Below the pieces are notes generated by a model. That model ran no database searches and had not been told where the DNA came from. It saw only the letters and a list, made by a program, of their open reading frames with translations. Source: BQJU01 sp964015035 (lineage in GTDB: Bacteria; Bacteroidota; Bacteroidia; Chitinophagales; Saprospiraceae). Taken from it: 29,169 nt of DNA. Made by a program: the position numbers and the translations under genes. This document shows, one piece after another, positions 25,758 to 29,169 of this stretch (position 1 is the first letter of the stretch; each line of letters starts with the position of its first letter). The DNA is taken from assembly GCA_964015035.1 (NCBI GenBank), contig CAXHCA010000080.1, positions 1-29,169 of the forward strand. Direction: 5' to 3'.

Positions 25758-25924
25758 GAGCACGTTTGGAGGTCAACCTTTGGGCTGCAAAACAGCACTT
25801 TTTTAATAACACATCGTTCTTTTTCTTATCCGTCTCGGCTCAGCCCAGATGCATTTCAAAAAACGCCTTGTTTTACCAAAAAAATGATGCTTTTCGCCGG
25901 CAAATCCAACCTCCAAACATGCTC
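25758..25924. mobile_element. Palindromic MITE-like element, copy 3
   Basis: The left end is GAGCACGTTTGGAGGT (25758-25773), preceded by TAA. The right end is ACCTCCAAACATGCTC (to 25924), followed by TCA, so the flanks match only as TNA. The interior resembles copy 1 but is eroded (TCCGTCTCGGCTCAGCC at the centre, GCTTTTCGCCGGCAAA in the right arm). It lies in the upstream region of chrA, 84 bp before the chosen start. Confidence 0.75.
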
Positions 25925-26037
25925 TCACCTCAGCTACGCAAAAAATTATTCAATACCCATTTCAATGTGAACTCTGGCAGCCCCTTTAACTTCAATAGCC
26001 TGACAAGCCAAGAATTGTGAATCCTGACTTGTCGGGC
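25925..26037. other. 113-bp spacer between two elements, with imperfect hairpin
   Basis: CCTGACAAG (25999-26007) pairs with CTTGTCGGG (26028-26036) with one mismatch. The minus strand is open from the right element to about 25925 ('VRLLKLKGLPEFTLKWVL...'), but it has no start codon or recognisable domain. I regard it as dispersed-repeat sequence, not a gene. With the flanking elements it fills the 25764-26200 gap. Confidence 0.45.
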
Positions 26038-26040
26038 TAA

Positions 26041-26195
26041 GTGCTTGTTTGGAGCGGATTCGTTACGAAAATCAAGGGGTTAAGTGAATATAAAAAGACA
26101 ACGCAAGGTTCTTAAACCCTTGATTTGCCCGGGACGGGCCCGACCATACGGTCCCGCCTGGGTATGGGCAGTAGGAGCAAGCTCCAAACAAGCAC
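26041..26195. mobile_element. Palindromic MITE-like element, copy 4 (155 bp)
   Basis: There are perfect 15-bp terminal inverted repeats, GTGCTTGTTTGGAGC (26041-26055) and GCTCCAAACAAGCAC (26181-26195), flanked by TAA on both sides (26038-26040 and 26196-26198). The core is unlike copies 1, 3 and 5 and closer to copy 2. It has an inner stem AATCAAGGGGTTAAG with CTTAAACCCTTGATT (one mismatch) and a GC-rich segment (CCCGGGACGGGCCCG). It lies 5 bp beyond the stop codon of the next gene (26201-26203). Confidence 0.85.
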
Positions 26196-26200
26196 TAAAT

Positions 26201-26851
26201 TTAAAAACTCCACCCTAAGTAAATCTGTGGCTCAAAAAGAAAGAGGTTTCTCCATTTATCGTCTAACTGCTTAAATCCATCAGGGGCATTGTTATCAGAG
26301 GTCCAGAGCATACAATTAACCTGTGGTTCTATGAAAAAACGTTTTTTCTTACCAAATGCGATATGATAGCCCAAATGATACGAAGTATAAATTTTAAAAC
26401 CATTTCCAATTTTTTCGCCGTCTAGATCCGTATAGGTTTGAAATTGCGGTAGAACTTCAACAGTTGCAAATAATCCTTTCCATAGCATACGTTGGTACGT
26501 TATGCCTATTCCTGTTGCTCGCACATGACCTGGATAATATTCACTTTCTGTCTCTATCTTATCTAAAAGACCATCCCACCATGTGATTCCCATTGATTGA
26601 AACAATCGCCAGGAGGCAAGCTTCACTCCTACGATGTTCTTATTATCCAGGTTGCGTTTTATATGAAGCTCTAAGTGTTGTGTACTAGTACGATCGTTCC
26701 AGGAATCCAGGATAAGTCCTTCAGGAACAAAATAAGGTATACTTACCCGCCACTTATGGGCTACTTCAGTTTCATTGCTCTCCGAAGAGTTAGTTTGAGC
26801 AAAAGCACTAAGGGTGCAAGAAAATAAAAGAATTGTAAATAGATTTTTCAT
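26201..26851 (-). CDS. Exported beta-rich protein, probably outer-membrane, function unknown
   Basis: A 216-residue protein with a signal peptide ('MKNLFTILLFSCTLSAFAQ'). The rest is rich in alternating aromatic/polar strands ('GIGITYQRMLWKGLFATVEVL', 'FKIYTSYHLGYHIAFG', 'FFIEPQVNCMLW') and ends 'LFEPQIYLGWSF' with a C-terminal Phe, as expected for a small outer-membrane beta-barrel. I recognise no family. A palindromic element begins 5 bp past its stop, and a truncated AraC regulator lies 122 bp upstream on the same strand. The AraC gene may once have regulated it. Confidence 0.75.
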   Translation of the reverse strand: MKNLFTILLFSCTLSAFAQTNSSESNETEVAHKWRVSIPYFVPEGLILDSWNDRTSTQHLELHIKRNLDNKNIVGVKLASWRLFQSMGITWWDGLLDKIETESEYYPGHVRATGIGITYQRMLWKGLFATVEVLPQFQTYTDLDGEKIGNGFKIYTSYHLGYHIAFGKKKRFFIEPQVNCMLWTSDNNAPDGFKQLDDKWRNLFLFEPQIYLGWSF

Positions 26852-26973
26852 GACAATTGTGTTGTTAAGATTATGGGAGCAAAGGTGGGGGTTCTAGACA
26901 ATATAAAGGTTCGTAATCTCAAGTGTATGTTCGTAATTACATATCCGAACCCCAAAAGGAAAAATCCATGGAT

Positions 26974-27106
26974 TTACTTCTTCAAAAATTGCTTTGGCGT
27001 AATACCTGTTTCATTCTTAAAATAGGTGTTGAAAACGATTTTCGAGTTGAAACCGCAGTCGTAGGCAATGGACATGATCGTTAACTTGGTGCTTTCCGGA
27101 TCTTTA
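26974..27106 (-). pseudogene. Truncated AraC-family regulator (C-terminal HTH only)
   Basis: The minus strand encodes about 44 residues ending at a TAA (26974-26976). They include 'LTIMSIAYDCGFNSKIVF' and 'NTYFKNETGITPKQFLKK', the second helix-turn-helix and C-terminal signature of AraC proteins. The frame breaks exactly at the palindromic element at 27107-27277. The sequence on the far side of the element does not restore an AraC frame (a TGA appears within a few codons), so the 5' part has been lost, not merely interrupted. There is no start codon. It is almost certainly inactive. Confidence 0.85.
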
Positions 27107-27277
27107 GTGCTTGTTTGGAGGTAGTCATCCAGTCCCGGTAAAACCGGGATTTTGGAACCTCACTTCGGCTATTTTTCCGTCCGTCTCGGCTCAGCCGGAG
27201 ATGCACTCAAAAATGAGCCTCGCGAGAACCCAAAATCTGTAATTTCCGCTGCTAAAGCACCACCTCCAAATATGCAC
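27107..27277. mobile_element. Palindromic MITE-like element, copy 5 (171 bp)
   Basis: The terminal repeats are GTGCTTGTTTGGAGGT (27107-27122) and ACCTCCAAATATGCAC (27262-27277), with two mismatches, flanked by TTA on both sides (27104-27106 and 27278-27280). The interior is a long imperfect palindrome like copy 1 (CCCGGTAAAACCGGG in the left arm, CTCGGCTCAGCCGGAG at the centre, GAGCCTCGCGAGAACCC in the right arm). It truncates the AraC remnant. No transposase is encoded. Confidence 0.85.
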
Positions 27278-27280
27278 TTA

Positions 27281-27341
27281 TTATTGGGATTTCAATTCCC
27301 ATTTCTTCTTTCGAAGGATTCCAAGTCCTTCGGGGCGGATT
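27281..27341. other. Hairpin-bearing spacer downstream of the T9SS protein
   Basis: Two short inverted repeats: GGGATT..AATTCCC near 27286-27300, and GAAGGA / TCCTTC (about 27314-27332). Neither is followed by a T-tract on the minus strand, so a standard intrinsic terminator is not supported. No gene. Confidence 0.4.
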
Positions 27342-28991
27342 TTACCTCAAAAATACCTTTTCTGTAAACTCGTCATTCACACGGATAATGTAAACGCCTT
27401 CTACAAGTCCGGCATACGATATGAGGGCGCTTTGCGATCCATTGAACGATTGCGAAAGTACCTGTTGCCCGATAACGGAGTAGATGGAAATGCGGTCTAT
27501 GGAATGAGAGCCAGTTGCGGTAACCCACATCATTCCGTGCTCCGTTCTAATGGCATAAGGCACTTTCAGTTCGTCTTTATCTACCACCGAAGTTGGAACA
27601 GAAGAAGTAAGCTGTACGATTGAATACACCCCTTTATCGGCAATTTGCAGATCCATCTGTTCACCCATGTCAATGGTATCGGTTTCGCTCATGGCCCAAT
27701 ACGGGTTGGGTTCCTGTTTGCCATCTCCCAGAGAGTAGATAGTCTGGTACGTTCCAGCGGGAAGTCCAGCTATTTGAACTGTTCCAGCTGTTGAAGCATC
27801 GATGTTCAGTAGCAGCATACCATCAGGATTGATAAAGGCCACCGCATCAAAGTTGGCATCGGTAGATGTGGCCTCATAACGGATGGCGCCCGGTCGTATC
27901 AGTTTGAAATAATGCCTGAAGTATTTGGTGGGACGTTGCAGCGCAAGGGAGTAGTTGTTGTTTCCATTGTCCACGATTTGCAACAGCCCGCTGCTCCAAT
28001 TGTTACCGGGTGTTCCAAAGGAGCCTTTGAACTCATAAGAAGAAACATTGGCCAACCGCAGGCAATCGTGCAGGTAACTGTATGTGTGGCCATTGGCCCA
28101 CCATTCCAGCATGGAGGTGTTTACGCCACTGGTGGCTGCGTTGGATGCGATCTGCACAAGGTTGGCATCTGTTCTGCCAGCATAGGCATGAAAGGAGTAT
28201 TCTGTCCAATAGTTGGAAACACCTGTTACGGCCGCGAATGATGGATAATAATTGATGGTGCCATTCAGATTGGTATTGGAACAGGCAATGAAATCGGGAT
28301 AATATCCGATGCCACTCAGTCGGTTGCCCGCAGCTACCAGACATTGGCCCATCAGCGTTCCATTACCAAAGTTGGCCACATCGGGCTCAAGAATTACCTC
28401 CACCCCATCGGGCACAAAGCCATATTGGTTCTGCATGTGCAGAAAAATGGCCTCAATGAACTCGGCATACTCCTCTGGGTCTTGATGAATGATGGTTCCG
28501 CCAGCGCCACCGTTGAGCTGTTCGGTAAAGGCAACTATACAAAGGTTGATGTACAGGTTGGAGCCGTTCTGTTGTAGACGGTCGCGGAAAGGGATGATGA
28601 TGTTCTCGATCTTCTCATCAAACTCGGTAAAATGAAATCCCGCCCAATCGATGGTATGCGGATCATTGTTGTCATTGACGGTAGCATAACGTAGGCTTCG
28701 CCACGTATCGTAATCGATAATACTGTCTGTGTAGAGTTGATAGTTATCTGCATTGTATTCTGTGCCAGAGCGTATTTCCAAACGCAACCGGTTTATGCCC
28801 AGTGTATCTACCGAAAGGGCCACCACATCATCAATAACATATTGTTGAAGGTCGGGCGGCAGGTAACCACCGTTCTCCCAATGGCCGATGGTCTGGTAGG
28901 ATTGGTTCAGATCTAAGGTGATGGTTTGTGCACTGAGGCCACTGGTAATGGAAAGCAGCGCGGCAATTAACAATGTTTTGGTTCTGTTCAT
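27342..28991 (-). CDS. T9SS-secreted glycoside-hydrolase-like protein (clan GH-A, GH30-like)
   Basis: A 549-residue secreted protein with a signal peptide ('NRTKTLLIAALLSITSGLSA'). Residues about 25-370 look like a (beta/alpha)8 barrel: 'QTIGHWENGG' (33-42), 'INRLRLEI' (66-73), 'VEVILEPDVANFG' (197-209, E202 as candidate acid/base) and 'TSMLEWWANG' (292-301, E296 as candidate nucleophile). The 94-residue Glu spacing fits clan GH-A enzymes such as GH30. A beta domain (about 380-462) follows. Residues 475-549 are a type IX secretion sorting domain ('ISIYSVIGQQVL', 'LVEGVYIIRVNDEFTEKVFLR' read in two parts), so the protein is exported by T9SS and anchored or released. The substrate is unknown. 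It is unlinked to the main cluster. Confidence 0.8.
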   Translation of the reverse strand: MNRTKTLLIAALLSITSGLSAQTITLDLNQSYQTIGHWENGGYLPPDLQQYVIDDVVALSVDTLGINRLRLEIRSGTEYNADNYQLYTDSIIDYDTWRSLRYATVNDNNDPHTIDWAGFHFTEFDEKIENIIIPFRDRLQQNGSNLYINLCIVAFTEQLNGGAGGTIIHQDPEEYAEFIEAIFLHMQNQYGFVPDGVEVILEPDVANFGNGTLMGQCLVAAGNRLSGIGYYPDFIACSNTNLNGTINYYPSFAAVTGVSNYWTEYSFHAYAGRTDANLVQIASNAATSGVNTSMLEWWANGHTYSYLHDCLRLANVSSYEFKGSFGTPGNNWSSGLLQIVDNGNNNYSLALQRPTKYFRHYFKLIRPGAIRYEATSTDANFDAVAFINPDGMLLLNIDASTAGTVQIAGLPAGTYQTIYSLGDGKQEPNPYWAMSETDTIDMGEQMDLQIADKGVYSIVQLTSSVPTSVVDKDELKVPYAIRTEHGMMWVTATGSHSIDRISIYSVIGQQVLSQSFNGSQSALISYAGLVEGVYIIRVNDEFTEKVFLR

Positions 28992-29032
28992 TTCTAATGT
29001 TTTACAACGGGTTTGTGTATAAGTCTAGTAGC

Positions 29033-29085
29033 GGATTTACGTGCGGTTATCCGTCCGACAGGAACGGATAATGGAGCGTGAATCC
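29033..29085. repeat. Imperfect palindrome upstream of the T9SS protein gene
   Basis: TTATCCGT (29047-29054) pairs with ACGGATAA (29064-29071) around CCGACAGGA. The pairing extends imperfectly outwards to GGATT (29033) and AATCC (29085). It lies 42 bp upstream of the start codon and could be an operator-like site, a 5'-leader hairpin or repeat debris. Confidence 0.45.
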
Positions 29086-29116
29086 AACGTTGAAATACTA
29101 ACCAAAACCGCTAATA

Positions 29117-29169
29117 GTGCTTGTTTGGAGGTAATCCCTGAAGTATATTCGGGCAAGCTATTCAGGCTG
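29117..29169. mobile_element. Palindromic MITE-like element, copy 6, cut by the window end
   Basis: It begins GTGCTTGTTTGGAGGT (29117-29132) and continues with AATCCCTGAAGTATATTCGG and GCAAGCTATTCAGGCTG, the same order as copy 1 at 21957-21993. The right half lies outside the window. The left flank is ATA. Confidence 0.8.

Noticed and set aside
25674..25763. Longer chrA start at the GTG in the terminal repeat of copy 3
   Set aside because: The added residues do not match the conserved ChrA N-terminus, which begins naturally at the ATG at 25673.
25925..26037. Possible small protein between copies 3 and 4 on the minus strand
   Set aside because: There is no start codon, no Shine-Dalgarno-like or -7 signal and no known domain. 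The segment looks like dispersed-repeat sequence.

Overview
The window looks like a Bacteroidota chromosome, probably a marine or environmental Cytophagales/Flammeovirgaceae-type organism. The evidence is moderate-to-low GC, SPII lipoproteins, a type IX secretion C-terminal sorting domain, a polysaccharide-degradation cluster and a Bacteroidota-type -7 box (TAnnTTTG). Every gene I accept lies on the minus strand, so the transcribed order runs from high to low coordinates. I see no rRNA, tRNA or CRISPR.

1.1-18.7 kb is a polysaccharide-degradation cluster, in transcribed order: GH88 unsaturated uronyl hydrolase, GH97, heparinase II/III-fold polysaccharide lyase, iduronate-2-sulfatase-like sulfatase, tandem-DUF1080 lipoprotein, Tat-exported Gfo/Idh/MocA oxidoreductase, [strong intrinsic terminator], GH78 alpha-L-rhamnosidase, an unassigned toroid-type enzyme, and two GH29 alpha-L-fucosidase-like genes. 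The enzymes fit a sulfated, uronic-acid- and deoxyhexose-rich polysaccharide (ulvan-like or a comparable algal or plant glycan): the lyase makes unsaturated oligosaccharides, GH88 removes the unsaturated end, and sulfatase, GH78 and GH29 trim the rest. The oxidoreductase/DUF1080 pair could add a periplasmic 3-keto glycoside-cleavage route. No SusC/SusD pair is present. The two GH29 genes share an 815-bp identical core with diverged ends, which indicates gene conversion. An AraC regulator sits at the far left end.

19-25.7 kb is an accessory stretch: FAD monooxygenase, DUF4386 membrane protein, AraC regulator, DUF1330 protein, PhoD-like phosphatase and ChrA-type chromate transporter. 26.2-29 kb holds a small exported beta-rich protein, a truncated AraC remnant, and a T9SS-secreted glycoside-hydrolase-like protein.

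The most unusual structure is a family of small palindromic, non-coding elements (about 95-190 bp). Their terminal inverted repeats are of the type GTGCATGTTTGGAGGT (variants GAGC, GTGCTTG, and ...GGAGC), and intact copies have 3-bp TTA or TAA flanking duplications. Complete copies are at 21941-22131, 22143-22251, 25758-25924, 26041-26195 and 27107-27277. Partial copies lie at 1056-1150, 17488-17525, 18976-19032 and the right window edge. They sit repeatedly at gene ends: two supply or abut a stop codon in the flanking TTA, one provides the last codons of GH88, and one ends a truncated AraC gene. A separate repeat of about 45 bp occurs at the 3' ends of the left AraC gene and chrA.
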